Below are positions 54,771 through 63,862 of a stretch of DNA of 64,000 nucleotides, piece after piece (position 1 is the stretch's first letter; the number at the start of each line of letters is the position of its first letter). The position numbers and the translations under genes are program-made. The notes under the pieces are model-generated. The model did no database searches. It was given only the letters and a program-made list of their open reading frames with translations, and was not told the origin of the DNA. This DNA comes from Denitrovibrio sp. (GTDB lineage: Bacteria; Chrysiogenota; Deferribacteres; Deferribacterales; Geovibrionaceae), in assembly GCA_002869145.1 (NCBI GenBank), contig PKTM01000008.1:16158-80157 (forward strand), read 5' to 3'.

Positions 54771-55073
54771 AAAATTGTCCTCATAAATTTTTATTTGTCA
54801 AATTCAAATCTCTTCGGGTCTGGTTCTGTGATAGAAATGCTGGATAGCTTGGAAGCGGAACAAAAACAAATTTATGTGGGCTCTTATTGAAGTGATTCAA
54901 TAGGTAGGCTTGGTAAACTGCCAGTTCTGATTCAAAAATCCAAAACAAATTTGCTAACAACTCTCAAACTTTGTCGAGTACTGATTGACTAAAAACACTA
55001 TATAACTATCTGGAGAGAATGCAAGTGTTTTTTTGATTTATTATCAATTATTTTGAAGATGCTCTAACAAATC
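54771..55073 (-). promoter_or_regulatory. Promoter and long leader of the RRM gene
   Basis: On the minus strand TTGCAT (55019-55024), a 16-base spacer and TATAGT (54997-55002) form a plausible promoter. The resulting leader of about 220 bases contains a TATTGAA/TTCAATA hairpin. I see no gene in this stretch. Long leaders of this sort occur before cold-shock genes. Confidence 0.45.
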
Positions 55074-57050
55074 TTAAATATCATCTATTGAAACTGGCAT
55101 GGAGTAATGAAAACCCTGTAGGTGTGAAATCCCAAGCTTGATAAGCTTTTTAGCTGTCTTTTCATCTGCCACGAACTCCGCAACAGTTTTAAGCTCTAGT
55201 GATTTTGCAATTTTTATAATACCTGAAACAATATTTTCTTTGTAAACATTTGTTGTGATGTTTCTTATGAGTGTTCCGTCAATTTTAAGATATTCTATAA
55301 GCCCTTCCTGAGCAAGGTCTGAAACTATGCTGAAGTTTGAATATCCGGATCCGAAATCATCAATGGCAAAAACAGAACCGTACTTATCATGCAGCATGCG
55401 TACCAGTTCAATATTATCAAAGAGCGATTGTTCTGTTATTTCAAAAACAATATTTACATTTTTATTATCAGTAAGGTTTATGAATTCGTCTAGTTTTGCA
55501 ATATAGCTAGGAGATCGAAGAGATTTCGGACTTATATTTAAAAATATATTTGTAACAATTTTCTTTAATTTGTCTATGTCGTTGGATACTTTTTCCAGCA
55601 TAACTTTATCCAGCTCTATGATCCTCTCCGTTTGTATAAGATAGTCTATGAATGATGCAGCACTCACACAGTTTCTGCCGTCACAAACTCTTGCAAGTAC
55701 TTCTACACTGAAGGCTTTTTGCTTTGATGCACTTACTATAGTATGATAGAAAGGTTCGAAATTGTCTTTGTTAAAAGACTGTCTTATGAAATGCTTTATC
55801 TTCTCTTCGTTGAGAACCCTGTTGTTTATATCTAAAAACTCATTCTCTCCGCAAATTAAAGGTTTTGTTCCGTTCATCTTTGCAAGGGCGATACCCTGCT
55901 GCATCACCTGCATCAGTAGATCTTTGTAAATCTCGGCATCATGACCCATATGCATAAATATGCTTGATATCTTTATATCAGAATGGAATTCTCCCCTCCG
56001 AGGTATTGATGTGGTCAGTTTATTTTCCAGCCTTATAAAATCATTCAAAGCTTCGTCTTTGTCTGTGTCTATAAGGAGAACTATAAATTCGGCGTTGTGT
56101 GTTCTTATAAAAACAGACTTACGGCTATTCATGCCATGCATTTTATCTATTACTCTTTCTACTTCATGTACAACAAAATCACCGTTTTCGTGACCCCATA
56201 TTTTATTTATAATGTTCATGTTTCTGATATTAAATATAAAAAAAGTCAATGATCTGCCGTTTTCTATCTTCTTTTTTACAAACCTGTAGAAGTAGTTTTC
56301 TATATTTTGCTCGAACAGCACAACTCTTTCAAAATGAAAGTTCATGAACTTGCGGCAGTGCTCGATAAAGTCATTATAAATATAATATGATTGTATGTAG
56401 TCTTGCTTATCGATAAAGTACATAAGGCTGTTCGCTATATTGTGCAGTTCAAGATACATCTTATTAAATTCAAAATAGTTATCTTCAGTTTCAAAGATCA
56501 TGTTGAAGAATGGTTTCTCAATAAAGCTCATGAGTGTGTATGAAGCTTCTGACGGGTTGATTTCTGCTGTTTCGTCGCTGTGCAGTATAGTTGTATTAAT
56601 AGCCATCATCCATGAAATTATTGATGTAGCTATCTTGGTGCTGGAGAGAACAGAAAAAAGAGGTATAGAGATCAGGTCAGTGTTTTTTATAGTTTCAAAA
56701 AGATAGCCTTTGGCAAACCAGTTCCTGATATGTTTTATGTTACTAGGTACTAAATCTTCGCACTGCTCAGGAGTATCTTTGCAGTATTCGAAGATACGGT
56801 TTTGGAAGTGATCCATAAAGCTCATTACATTATTAAGAGGTATCCCTTTATTGGCGTGCATTACTCCTAAATTATATGACTTTTGAAAGTTAAGATCATT
56901 CGGATCGCATGTAAGCTGATCATAGATATAGTCTTTTAAATGTTTTTTGATATGATCCATGTCTTTTCCGGCAAAATAGTCTGCGAAAAAATAATTACTC
57001 ATTATCTGATCATAAAATTGATCTGCTATTTCCGAGACAATATGCTTCAT
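55074..57050 (-). CDS. Globin-like sensor, degenerate GGDEF, EAL phosphodiesterase
   Basis: A 658-residue signalling protein. Residues about 1-130 look like a protoglobin/globin-coupled sensor domain; NLGVMHANKGIPLNNV places a candidate proximal haem ligand at His65. A helical linker follows. The GGDEF-like domain (about 255-390) has lost its catalytic loop (HNAEF in place of GGDEF). The EAL domain (about 405-655) keeps its catalytic residues: EVLARV, NISPKSL, FEITEQ, IDDFGSGYSN, YLKIDG, VAEFV and LQGFHYSMP. It is expected to break down c-di-GMP in response to O2, NO or CO. No membrane segment is present. Confidence 0.85.
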   Translation of the reverse strand: MKHIVSEIADQFYDQIMSNYFFADYFAGKDMDHIKKHLKDYIYDQLTCDPNDLNFQKSYNLGVMHANKGIPLNNVMSFMDHFQNRIFEYCKDTPEQCEDLVPSNIKHIRNWFAKGYLFETIKNTDLISIPLFSVLSSTKIATSIISWMMAINTTILHSDETAEINPSEASYTLMSFIEKPFFNMIFETEDNYFEFNKMYLELHNIANSLMYFIDKQDYIQSYYIYNDFIEHCRKFMNFHFERVVLFEQNIENYFYRFVKKKIENGRSLTFFIFNIRNMNIINKIWGHENGDFVVHEVERVIDKMHGMNSRKSVFIRTHNAEFIVLLIDTDKDEALNDFIRLENKLTTSIPRRGEFHSDIKISSIFMHMGHDAEIYKDLLMQVMQQGIALAKMNGTKPLICGENEFLDINNRVLNEEKIKHFIRQSFNKDNFEPFYHTIVSASKQKAFSVEVLARVCDGRNCVSAASFIDYLIQTERIIELDKVMLEKVSNDIDKLKKIVTNIFLNISPKSLRSPSYIAKLDEFINLTDNKNVNIVFEITEQSLFDNIELVRMLHDKYGSVFAIDDFGSGYSNFSIVSDLAQEGLIEYLKIDGTLIRNITTNVYKENIVSGIIKIAKSLELKTVAEFVADEKTAKKLIKLGISHLQGFHYSMPVSIDDI

Positions 57051-57204
57051 ATCAACCTTTTAATAATATTAATAAATATCATAGCATTTTTTTATACAAT
57101 TACAATCTCATTGACATAATTAAATTGAATTTTTGTTATTTAATATTGAATTATTTACCTTTACTGTTAATGTATTATTCAGATGAAATTTTACGGAGTA
57201 TTTT

Positions 57205-58272
57205 ATGTCAGAAAATAAATGGGATTTGAAATGGATGGCTTGGGAAATAACTTCCAAGTGCAATTTAAAATGCGTACATTGCCGCTCATCTTCGGGGATA
57301 CACTCCGCAGTAGGCAAGTTTACGCTTGATAAATCAAAGAAGTTTCTGGATGAGCTAGTAGAGTTTGCAAGCCCTGTGATAGTTCTCACAGGCGGCGAAC
57401 CGCTCATGCGTGATGATATCTTTGATATAGCAAAATACGGCACAGACAAAGGGCTGCGTATGGCCATGGCAACGAACGGATCACTTGTAACAGATGAAGT
57501 ATGCGAAAAAATGCTTGCTTCAGGTATCAGAATTTGCTCTTTAAGCCTTGATGGCTCTACTCCAGAGATTCATGATGATTTTCGTCAGCAGGAGGGCTCA
57601 TATCAGGCTGTGCTTGATGCAGCAGAGCTTTTCCATAAACACGGCATTAAATTCATTATTAACTCTTCATTTGCTAAAAGAAATCAGCACGATATCGTCA
57701 ACACCTATAAACTGGCGAAATCACTCAGACCCACTGCATGGTATATGTTCCTTATAGTTCCTACCGGAAGAGGTGAGGAGCTTATGAAAGAGCTCATCAG
57801 CAAAGAAGATTACGAAGAGATACTGAACTGGCACTATGATATGGAGCGTGAAGAGGAAGATATTCTTGTGCGCCCTACATGTGCACCTCAGTACTACAGA
57901 ATATGGCACGACAGAAGCAAAGAAGATGGGCTGGATAAAAGCAGACGAAGCCTTACTTTCTCCACCGGAGGCGGTAAAGGGTGTATAGCCGGACAAACTA
58001 TCGCTCTTGTTAACTCAAGCGGTGACATGCTTCCGTGTTCTTACTTCCCAGTTGCAGCAGGAAACGTATTTGATACACCACTGAAAGAGATATGGGAAAA
58101 CTCTAAACTTTTCAAAGATATGAGAAGCTTTAAAGACTACGAAGGCAAATGCGGAGCTTGTAAGCACCTTGGTGTTTGTGGAGGGTGCAGAGCCAGGTCA
58201 TATGCTGTTACAGGTGACTATATGGCAGAGGAACCATTCTGTGATTATATCCCTGTAAATTTTAAAGGGTAA
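57205..58272 (+). CDS. Radical SAM/SPASM protein of the AhbC/AhbD/NirJ group
   Basis: A 355-residue radical SAM enzyme. The cluster motif is [13 protein letters not shown] and the SAM-binding segment is [14 protein letters not shown]. The SPASM-type C-terminus has [42 protein letters not shown] and [23 protein letters not shown]. This matches proteins acting on sirohaem derivatives in the alternative haem (Ahb) or haem d1 (NirJ) routes. I cannot separate AhbC, AhbD and NirJ with certainty. It is monocistronic, with ACGGAG before the ATG and a terminator after it. Confidence 0.8.
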   Translation: MSENKWDLKWMAWEITSKCNLKCVHCRSSSGIHSAVGKFTLDKSKKFLDELVEFASPVIVLTGGEPLMRDDIFDIAKYGTDKGLRMAMATNGSLVTDEVCEKMLASGIRICSLSLDGSTPEIHDDFRQQEGSYQAVLDAAELFHKHGIKFIINSSFAKRNQHDIVNTYKLAKSLRPTAWYMFLIVPTGRGEELMKELISKEDYEEILNWHYDMEREEEDILVRPTCAPQYYRIWHDRSKEDGLDKSRRSLTFSTGGGKGCIAGQTIALVNSSGDMLPCSYFPVAAGNVFDTPLKEIWENSKLFKDMRSFKDYEGKCGACKHLGVCGGCRARSYAVTGDYMAEEPFCDYIPVNFKG

Positions 58273-58331
58273 GTAAATTTAATATAACTTTTTATAAACC
58301 AATTTAACTTTTTAAAACAACTCTATAAACT

Positions 58332-58380
58332 AAGGCGCTGTCTAATCCTTTATAATAAAGGATTTGGAAAGCGCCTTTCT
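58332..58380 (+). terminator. Rho-independent terminator after the radical SAM gene
   Basis: The base stem AAGGCGC/GCGCCTT encloses an inner stem AATCCTTTA/TAAAGGATT, followed by a T-rich run. Confidence 0.8.
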
Positions 58381-58412
58381 TTTTCAATGTTCATTATCTG
58401 TTATTTAGCATC

Positions 58413-58441
58413 TTGACAACTTACAAATTATGTTTTAAAAT
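58413..58441 (+). promoter_or_regulatory. Sigma-70 promoter of the nitrilase-CoA-transferase operon
   Basis: TTGACA (58413-58418), a 17-base spacer and TAAAAT (58436-58441) stand 22 bases before the nitrilase start codon. Confidence 0.7.
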
Positions 58442-58463
58442 TCCAAACGTTTAGAGGAGTACT

Positions 58464-59255
58464 ATGAAAGTAGATGTATATCAGCTACCCGTTGTGCTTT
58501 CCGATTTTGAAAGAAACAAGAAAAAGTTTCTAGACAAACTAGCACAAAGAGCTGATAAAGAAGATACTATTGCAATATTCCCAGAGATGTGGGGATGTGG
58601 ATTCGATTATAAAAACCTCTCAGTATTCGCAGAAAAAACTACTGAAGTTTTAAACGAGATAAGTGAAATCGCTGGCGAGAACACTCTGGTGATCACTACC
58701 CATCCTGAAACAAATCAGAACAAGGTTTTTAATACTGTTTACGCTGTCACAAACAAAGGCGTAATCGGTAAATATAGAAAGAATTTTCTCTTCGCACCAA
58801 CAGGCGAGGATAAATACTTTGACACAGGTAGCGATATTTGTGTTGTGGATTTTAAAGGTGTAAAGGTCGGACTGCTCCTTTGTTACGAGATACGTTTTCC
58901 GGAGCTTTTCAGACTTACAACCTCTGCTGGTGCAGACATTATAGCTATTCCGGCTGTATGGCCTGAGATGAAGAGAGAACACTGGCAAACCCTTACGAGA
59001 GCGAGGGCAGTAGAAAATCAGCTTTTTGTAGCAGGCTGCAATTGCAGTGTGATGCATACAACCAAAAAAGATATGGCATGCGGCTACAGCATCGCATACG
59101 ACCCATGGGGCGGGATGCTTATAAACTCAGAGCCGGGCGAGGGTGTTTACACCTGTGAAATAGACATTTCTCAGGTGAGAGAGATCAGAGAAAAGATACC
59201 GAGTTTGAACGATGCACAAGGTGCATTTGAGATAAACAGAAAAATAATAACCTAA
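58464..59255 (+). CDS. Carbon-nitrogen hydrolase (nitrilase superfamily)
   Basis: A 263-residue hydrolase with the Glu-Lys-Cys triad: Glu in IFPEMWGCGF, Lys in GKYRKNFLF, and Cys in VGLLLCYEIRFPEL. The size and motifs fit the omega-amidase/Nit2-like branch, which hydrolyses small amides such as 2-oxoglutaramate. GAGGAG precedes the ATG. It lies 12 bp before the CoA-transferase gene, so the two are co-transcribed; the metabolic link is not obvious. Confidence 0.9.
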   Translation: MKVDVYQLPVVLSDFERNKKKFLDKLAQRADKEDTIAIFPEMWGCGFDYKNLSVFAEKTTEVLNEISEIAGENTLVITTHPETNQNKVFNTVYAVTNKGVIGKYRKNFLFAPTGEDKYFDTGSDICVVDFKGVKVGLLLCYEIRFPELFRLTTSAGADIIAIPAVWPEMKREHWQTLTRARAVENQLFVAGCNCSVMHTTKKDMACGYSIAYDPWGGMLINSEPGEGVYTCEIDISQVREIREKIPSLNDAQGAFEINRKIIT

Positions 59256-59267
59256 ACGGAGGAGTAT

Positions 59268-60848
59268 ATGTCTGAATTAGAGACAAGAGTACGGTGTAAA
59301 AGTCTTCTTAGTAAAGTAATGAAAGCAGAGGACACAATTAAATTTTTCAAAAATGGTATGAACCTTGGATGGTCAGGTTTTACACCTGCTGGATATCCTA
59401 AAGCTGTGCCTATAGCTCTCGCTGACTACGTAGAGGCTAACAACCTTCAGGGCAAAATGAAGTTTAACCTCTTCATTGGTGCATCTGTTGGTGCAGAGAC
59501 AGAAGACAGATGGGCTACACTTGACATGATAGACAGAAGATGGCCTTACCAGACTGGTAAAAACATCGCTAAAGGAATCAACGAAGGCCGCATTAGAATG
59601 GGTGATAAGCACCTTTCTCTTTTTGCTCAGGATCTTGGTTATGGTTTCTACACAAAAGATACTGCATCAGGCAAGCTTGATCTCGCCATAATCGAAGTAT
59701 CTGCTGTTACAGAAGACGGTGGTCTTGTACCTACATCCTCTTGTGGTGTTATCCCTGAAATCCTTCAGGTATGTGACAAAATAATAATTGAAGTTAACAC
59801 AGGTCAGCCTTCATTCGAAGGTATGCACGACCTTTTGACTCCTCTTGCACCACCAAACAGACAAGTTCTGAACATTACAAAAGCTGACAGCCGTATTGGT
59901 AAAACATACATCGATTGTGATCCTGAAAAAATCATCGCTGTTGTTGAGTCAAAGAATCTTGATAAGGGTAGAGCATTCACAGATATCGATGAGACATCTG
60001 AAGCTATTGCTAACCACATTATCGATTTCTTCAGTGCAGAAGTTAAAGCTGGACGTCTTCCAGAAAACCTTCTTCCGATTCAGTCTGGTGTTGGTTCTAT
60101 CGCAAACGCTGTTGTGGGCGGACTTGCAAAAGGTCCTTTTAAGAACCTTACTGTTTATACAGAAGTTCTTCAGGATACTATGCTTGACCTTTTTGACTCT
60201 GGCAAACTTGATGCTGCGTCATCTTGCTCGCTCTCACTTTCCGAAAACCCAGGCTTCCCAAGATTTTTCAAAAACTGGGACAAGTATGCTGACAAGATTA
60301 CTCTTCGTCCGCTTTCTATCTCTAACGCACCAGAGCCTATCCGTCGTCTCGGCTGTATTGCAATGAACACACCAGTAGAGATCGATATGTACGCTCACGC
60401 TAACTCTACACTTGTTGGCGGTACAAGAATGATCAACGGTCTTGGCGGTTCCGGTGACTTCCTTAGAAACGGTTACCTTAAAATTATGCATTGCCCATCA
60501 GTTCGTCCTTCGAAGACTGACCCAACTGGTATCACATGTATAGTTCCTAAGGCTCCACATATTGACCACACTGAGCACGATATTGACGTTGTAGTAACAG
60601 AGCAGGGGCTTGCTGACCTTAGAGGACTTGCTCCAAAAGACAGAGCTCAGCTTATCATCGATAAGTGTGTTCACCCTGACTACAAAGGAATCATGCAGGA
60701 ATACCTCGATATATCTACTAAAGATTGTATCGCAAGAGGCGTTGGTCACGAGCCACAGCTTTTCGACAGATGCTTTAAAATGCAGATGAACCTTGCTAAA
60801 AACGGCACAATGAAGATCGATAACTGGGACGTTCCATCTATCGTATAG
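59268..60848 (+). CDS. Acetyl-CoA hydrolase/succinyl-CoA:acetate CoA-transferase family enzyme
   Basis: A 526-residue class I CoA-transferase. The likely catalytic Glu lies in YTEVLQDTMLDLFDSGKLDAASSCSLSLS, and the oxyanion/CoA glycine loops are visible in GVGSIANAVVGGL and GLGGSGDFLRNGYL. It fits Cat1/AarC-type enzymes that activate acetate with succinyl-CoA, linking acetate to the TCA cycle. In an organism whose acetyl-CoA synthetase homologue here looks inactive, this is the better candidate for acetate activation (inference). A GGAGG site precedes the ATG. Confidence 0.92.
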   Translation: MSELETRVRCKSLLSKVMKAEDTIKFFKNGMNLGWSGFTPAGYPKAVPIALADYVEANNLQGKMKFNLFIGASVGAETEDRWATLDMIDRRWPYQTGKNIAKGINEGRIRMGDKHLSLFAQDLGYGFYTKDTASGKLDLAIIEVSAVTEDGGLVPTSSCGVIPEILQVCDKIIIEVNTGQPSFEGMHDLLTPLAPPNRQVLNITKADSRIGKTYIDCDPEKIIAVVESKNLDKGRAFTDIDETSEAIANHIIDFFSAEVKAGRLPENLLPIQSGVGSIANAVVGGLAKGPFKNLTVYTEVLQDTMLDLFDSGKLDAASSCSLSLSENPGFPRFFKNWDKYADKITLRPLSISNAPEPIRRLGCIAMNTPVEIDMYAHANSTLVGGTRMINGLGGSGDFLRNGYLKIMHCPSVRPSKTDPTGITCIVPKAPHIDHTEHDIDVVVTEQGLADLRGLAPKDRAQLIIDKCVHPDYKGIMQEYLDISTKDCIARGVGHEPQLFDRCFKMQMNLAKNGTMKIDNWDVPSIV

Positions 60849-60881
60849 TCACTTTTATGACTGCTTCAACTAAATAATAAT

Positions 60882-60917
60882 AAAGACCCTGTCAAACTCT
60901 GGCAGGGTCTTTTTTTT
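60882..60917 (+). terminator. Rho-independent terminator after the CoA-transferase gene
   Basis: AAAGACCCTG pairs with CAGGGTCTTT around an 11-base loop, followed by eight or more T. Confidence 0.9.
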
Positions 60918-61017
60918 GCAGCATATAGATATACTGTTAAATCTAATAATAAAACAAATTGATAATATGTGGTTTTAAATATAGTGTATCTACACATATA
61001 AAAAAAAGAGGTAAAAA

Positions 61018-61227
61018 ATGCTTAATTCAAAATATGTTTTTGTATTTGAAGGCGAAAACGATGCTTTAGCCATAAATCTTAACAACTTTTGCACAGTCTC
61101 TTTTGACGATGCTAAAAGGGAACTTCTGGTTGACTATGGTACAACTGAGCGTGTTGTGACTATAGACACTGATAAAGAGTATTTCGCCATTAAAGATCAG
61201 ATTCTAGAGGCAATTTCCGCCGAATAA
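61018..61227 (+). CDS. Small conserved-looking hypothetical protein
   Basis: Unrecognised. The 69-residue acidic protein (KYVFVFEGENDALAINLNNF...LLVDYGTTERVVTIDTDKEYF) is predicted alpha/beta with no signal peptide or membrane segment. An AGAGG ribosome site precedes the ATG by 7 bases. It stands alone between two terminator-like hairpins, with an inverted repeat (ACGGGTG...CACCCGT, 61234-61259) directly after its stop. Confidence 0.65.
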   Translation: MLNSKYVFVFEGENDALAINLNNFCTVSFDDAKRELLVDYGTTERVVTIDTDKEYFAIKDQILEAISAE

Positions 61228-61317
61228 TCATTAACGGGTGGGTCTTTTTTCTCACCCGTACTCTTCATCTTCCAAATTTAACCCTTTAAAAAAGCGCATA
61301 AGGTATTATTTTTAATA

Positions 61318-61340
61318 ATATTGATATAGGTAATCAATAT
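61318..61340. promoter_or_regulatory. Inverted repeat upstream of flavodoxin
   Basis: ATATTGAT-N7-ATCAATAT is a perfect 8-bp inverted repeat ending 23 bases before the flavodoxin start. It could be an operator. Confidence 0.4.
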
Positions 61341-61363
61341 CAAGACAATTACAGGAGGATGTT

Positions 61364-61876
61364 ATGAGTAGTGTAGGAATTTTTTATGGATCAAACGGCG
61401 GAGCTACTGAAAGCTTAGCATATGATATATCGGAAGAGCTCATAAGAAGCGGCTTTAAGGTGGAAATAATGGATATTGCAGAAGTTTCACTAAAAGAGGT
61501 AGAGGCTTTTGACAATATAATAATAGGCACTTCCACAATGGGTATGCGAGTTTTACAGGACGACTGGGAAGATGTTCTTGATAGAATTTCGAATATGAGT
61601 TTTGAAGGCAAAAATGTTGCCCTTTTCGGTACAGGAAATCAGGAGATATATCCAGACACATTTGCAGACGGACTCGGAGTTCTGTTTGACTTAATAAGAA
61701 ACTCTGATGCAAATCTTGTAGGGCAGTGGTCCACTGACGGGTATAAGTTCAGAGAATCCAACGCTGTTGTTGACAAAAAGTTTGTCGGTTTGGTATTGGA
61801 TGATGAAACCCAGCATAACCATAATAAAGCAAGGATAAAAGACTGGGTGAAACAACTAACTGTTTCATTTAATTAA
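61364..61876 (+). CDS. Flavodoxin (long-chain)
   Basis: A 170-residue FMN protein that carries low-potential electrons. The phosphate loop is GIFYGSNGGATESLAYDI, and the isoalloxazine-contacting loops are GTSTMGMRVLQDDWEDVLD and LFGTGNQEIYPDTFADGLGVLFD. The insertion near residues 120-145 marks the long-chain class. AGGAGG lies 7 bases before the ATG. Flavodoxins often replace ferredoxin under iron shortage; no Fur box is evident here. Confidence 0.93.
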   Translation: MSSVGIFYGSNGGATESLAYDISEELIRSGFKVEIMDIAEVSLKEVEAFDNIIIGTSTMGMRVLQDDWEDVLDRISNMSFEGKNVALFGTGNQEIYPDTFADGLGVLFDLIRNSDANLVGQWSTDGYKFRESNAVVDKKFVGLVLDDETQHNHNKARIKDWVKQLTVSFN

Positions 61877-61883
61877 TAAAATA

Positions 61884-61917
61884 AAAGGGAGAGGCTTTTA
61901 AGTCTCTCCCTTTTTTA
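61884..61917 (+). terminator. Rho-independent terminator after flavodoxin
   Basis: AAAGGGAGAG pairs with CTCTCCCTTT around a 10-base loop, followed by more T. Confidence 0.9.
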
Positions 61918-61987
61918 TAATCTCTAATCGAACATAGCGAGCACCAGAAACGCGGCACTCATTATATGTTTACTGATTTTTATGTGC

Positions 61988-63619
61988 TTAAGCACCCGCC
62001 ATCATAGCTTCAACATCAGCTTTAGCATCGCCGATAGGCTTGATGTCGAAGTTCTCAACGAGAACCTTAACAACATTCGGGCTAAGGAAAGCAGGAAGTG
62101 TTGGTCCAAGCCTGATACCTTTAACGCCGAGGGCTAAGAGGGCAAGGAGCACTGTTGCTGCTTTCTGCTCGTACCAGGCAATATCAAAAGATATTGGAAG
62201 GTCATTAATATCGTCCAGCTCAAAAACCTCTTTCAGTTTAAGTGCTATAACAGCAAGTGAGTAACTATCGTTACACTGTCCTGCATCGAGCACTCTTGGG
62301 ATACCGCCGATATCACCGAGGTTCAGCTTGTTGTATCTGAATTTTGCACAGCCTGCTGTAAGGATTACACTGTCTTCTGGTAAACCTTCAGCAACTTCTG
62401 TGAAGTAGTCTCTGGTTTTATGTCTTCCGTCACAACCGCCCATAACTACAAAACGCTTTATAGCGCCAGATTTAACAGCGTCAACAACTTTATCTGCCAG
62501 AGCCATTACCTGTGCGTGAGCGAATCCACCTACAATTTTTCCTTCTTCTATAGAAGTAGGAGCGGCACATGTTTTGGCCTGTTCAATGATAGCTGAGAAA
62601 TCTTTTGCCTGACCGGCAGGAGCATCTTCTATGTGAACAAGCTCTGGGTAGCCAGCCATACCTGTTGTGTACATTCTGTCTTTGTAAGAATCTTTTACAG
62701 GTGTTATGCAGTTGGTAGTCATAAGAATAGGGCCGTTAAATGATTCGAATTCTGTAGACTGTTTCCACCAAGCATTACCATAGTTGCCTACAAAGTTATC
62801 GTATTTTTTGAACTCTGGGTAGTAGTGCGCAGGGAGCATCTCGGAGTGAGTGTAAACGTCAACGCCTGTGCCTTTAGTCTGCTCAAGAAGTTCTTTCAGA
62901 TCTTTAAGGTCATGTCCTGAGATGAGAATGCCGGGTTTGTTGCCAACACCGATATTTACTTCTGTTATTTCTGGATTACCGTAGGCCTCTGTGTTTGCTT
63001 TATCGAGGAGTGCCATAGTTGTTACAGCTGTGTCACCAGTCTTCATAACCATAGCTACCATCTCATCGAGTGAAAGGTCTTTAGTAGTAGATGCTAGACA
63101 AGCCATCATGTGGCTGTATATTGCAGGGTCTTCGTGTCCTAAAACAGAAGCATGATCAGCGTAAGCCGAAATACCTTTAAGCCCGTATATTGCTAGCTCG
63201 CGAAGTGATCGAACATCTTCGTTTGCCTGTGAAAGAACGCCGTTAACAGCGCCTACACTCTCTGCATCTTCGATGCTTACTGGTCTCCAGTTGCCGCCTT
63301 CAACAGCTATTTCTTCACCTGCCAGCTCCTTAAGCTCATCACGAAGATCGCAAGCTGCATGGATAAGTTTATAGATTCTATCGTTATCAAAGTTAGCGTT
63401 TGTAATAGTAGCGAAAAGCGCCTGACCTACAAAACGTCCATACTTGTTATCTAAAGAGCCTTTAGACTCAACTGTCTCCGCATAAACTGCGAGAGCTTTA
63501 AGAACGTAAACCAGTGCATCCTGAAGGTTTGCAGTAGAATCTTTTTTCCCGCAAGCCCCTTTTACCGTACAGCCTGTGTTTTTGGCTGCTTCCTGACATT
63601 GGTAGCAAAACATACTCAT
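61988..63619 (-). CDS. hcp: Hybrid cluster protein (hydroxylamine reductase-type, NO-response)
   Basis: A 543-residue hybrid cluster protein. The N-terminal [4Fe-4S] ligands are C-x2-C-x8-C-x5-C beginning MSMFCYQCQ, the spacing seen in class I (Desulfovibrio-type) Hcp. The hybrid 4Fe-2S-2O cluster ligands are visible in [73 protein letters not shown]. Hcp reduces NO and/or hydroxylamine and is induced by nitrosative stress. ATG 63619 is supported by AGGAGG at 63628-63633 with 8-base spacing. It has an FNR/HcpR-like site upstream. Confidence 0.97.
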   Translation of the reverse strand: MSMFCYQCQEAAKNTGCTVKGACGKKDSTANLQDALVYVLKALAVYAETVESKGSLDNKYGRFVGQALFATITNANFDNDRIYKLIHAACDLRDELKELAGEEIAVEGGNWRPVSIEDAESVGAVNGVLSQANEDVRSLRELAIYGLKGISAYADHASVLGHEDPAIYSHMMACLASTTKDLSLDEMVAMVMKTGDTAVTTMALLDKANTEAYGNPEITEVNIGVGNKPGILISGHDLKDLKELLEQTKGTGVDVYTHSEMLPAHYYPEFKKYDNFVGNYGNAWWKQSTEFESFNGPILMTTNCITPVKDSYKDRMYTTGMAGYPELVHIEDAPAGQAKDFSAIIEQAKTCAAPTSIEEGKIVGGFAHAQVMALADKVVDAVKSGAIKRFVVMGGCDGRHKTRDYFTEVAEGLPEDSVILTAGCAKFRYNKLNLGDIGGIPRVLDAGQCNDSYSLAVIALKLKEVFELDDINDLPISFDIAWYEQKAATVLLALLALGVKGIRLGPTLPAFLSPNVVKVLVENFDIKPIGDAKADVEAMMAGA

Positions 63620-63657
63620 AGTCTATTCCTCCTTTTGTTTCTTTGTCGTAAATGAAG

Positions 63658-63697
63658 ATTATAGCATTCTTATCCTGTTTAAATTGATTTGTATCAA
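63658..63697 (-). promoter_or_regulatory. FNR/HcpR-type site and -10 element of hcp
   Basis: TTGAT-TTGT-ATCAA (63684-63697) is a perfect match to the FNR-type palindrome TTGAT-N4-ATCAA. On the minus strand a perfect TATAAT (63658-63663) lies downstream, placing the site centre near -41 from a start at about 63650. This is the class II activator position for Crp/FNR-family proteins. Confidence 0.85.
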
Positions 63698-63731
63698 TTA
63701 AGCGAAATAATAAAATTTCATGATTTATCTA

Positions 63732-63750
63732 CCCCTTTTTAACAAAGGGG
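63732..63750. repeat. Short inverted repeat CCCCTTT...AAAGGGG
   Basis: A 7-bp perfect stem with a 5-base loop in the gap between hcp and the last gene. It may be a terminator-like hairpin or part of a dispersed repeat. Confidence 0.4.
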
Positions 63751-63784
63751 GATTTATGTAACTCTCGGCTAATTAATACAGACT

Positions 63785-63824
63785 CCCGTCATTAGGAGGA
63801 GCAGAGGGACGAATTATTAATAAT
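63785..63824. repeat. Degenerate copy of the CGTCATT...GAGGAGC...GACGAA dispersed repeat
   Basis: CCGTCATT-AGGAGGAGCA-GAGGGACGAA resembles the dispersed element CGTCATTGCGAGGAGCGAAGCGACGAA found in many bacterial intergenic regions. It is followed by a perfect palindrome ATTATTAATAAT (63813-63824). Confidence 0.45.
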
Positions 63825-63862
63825 CCTCTTGAAATATTCACAAATATAACCATGATTTAAAT

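Noticed and set aside
61234..61259. Terminator after the 69-residue gene
   Set aside because: The T run is in the loop and not after the stem, so it is noted only as an inverted repeat.
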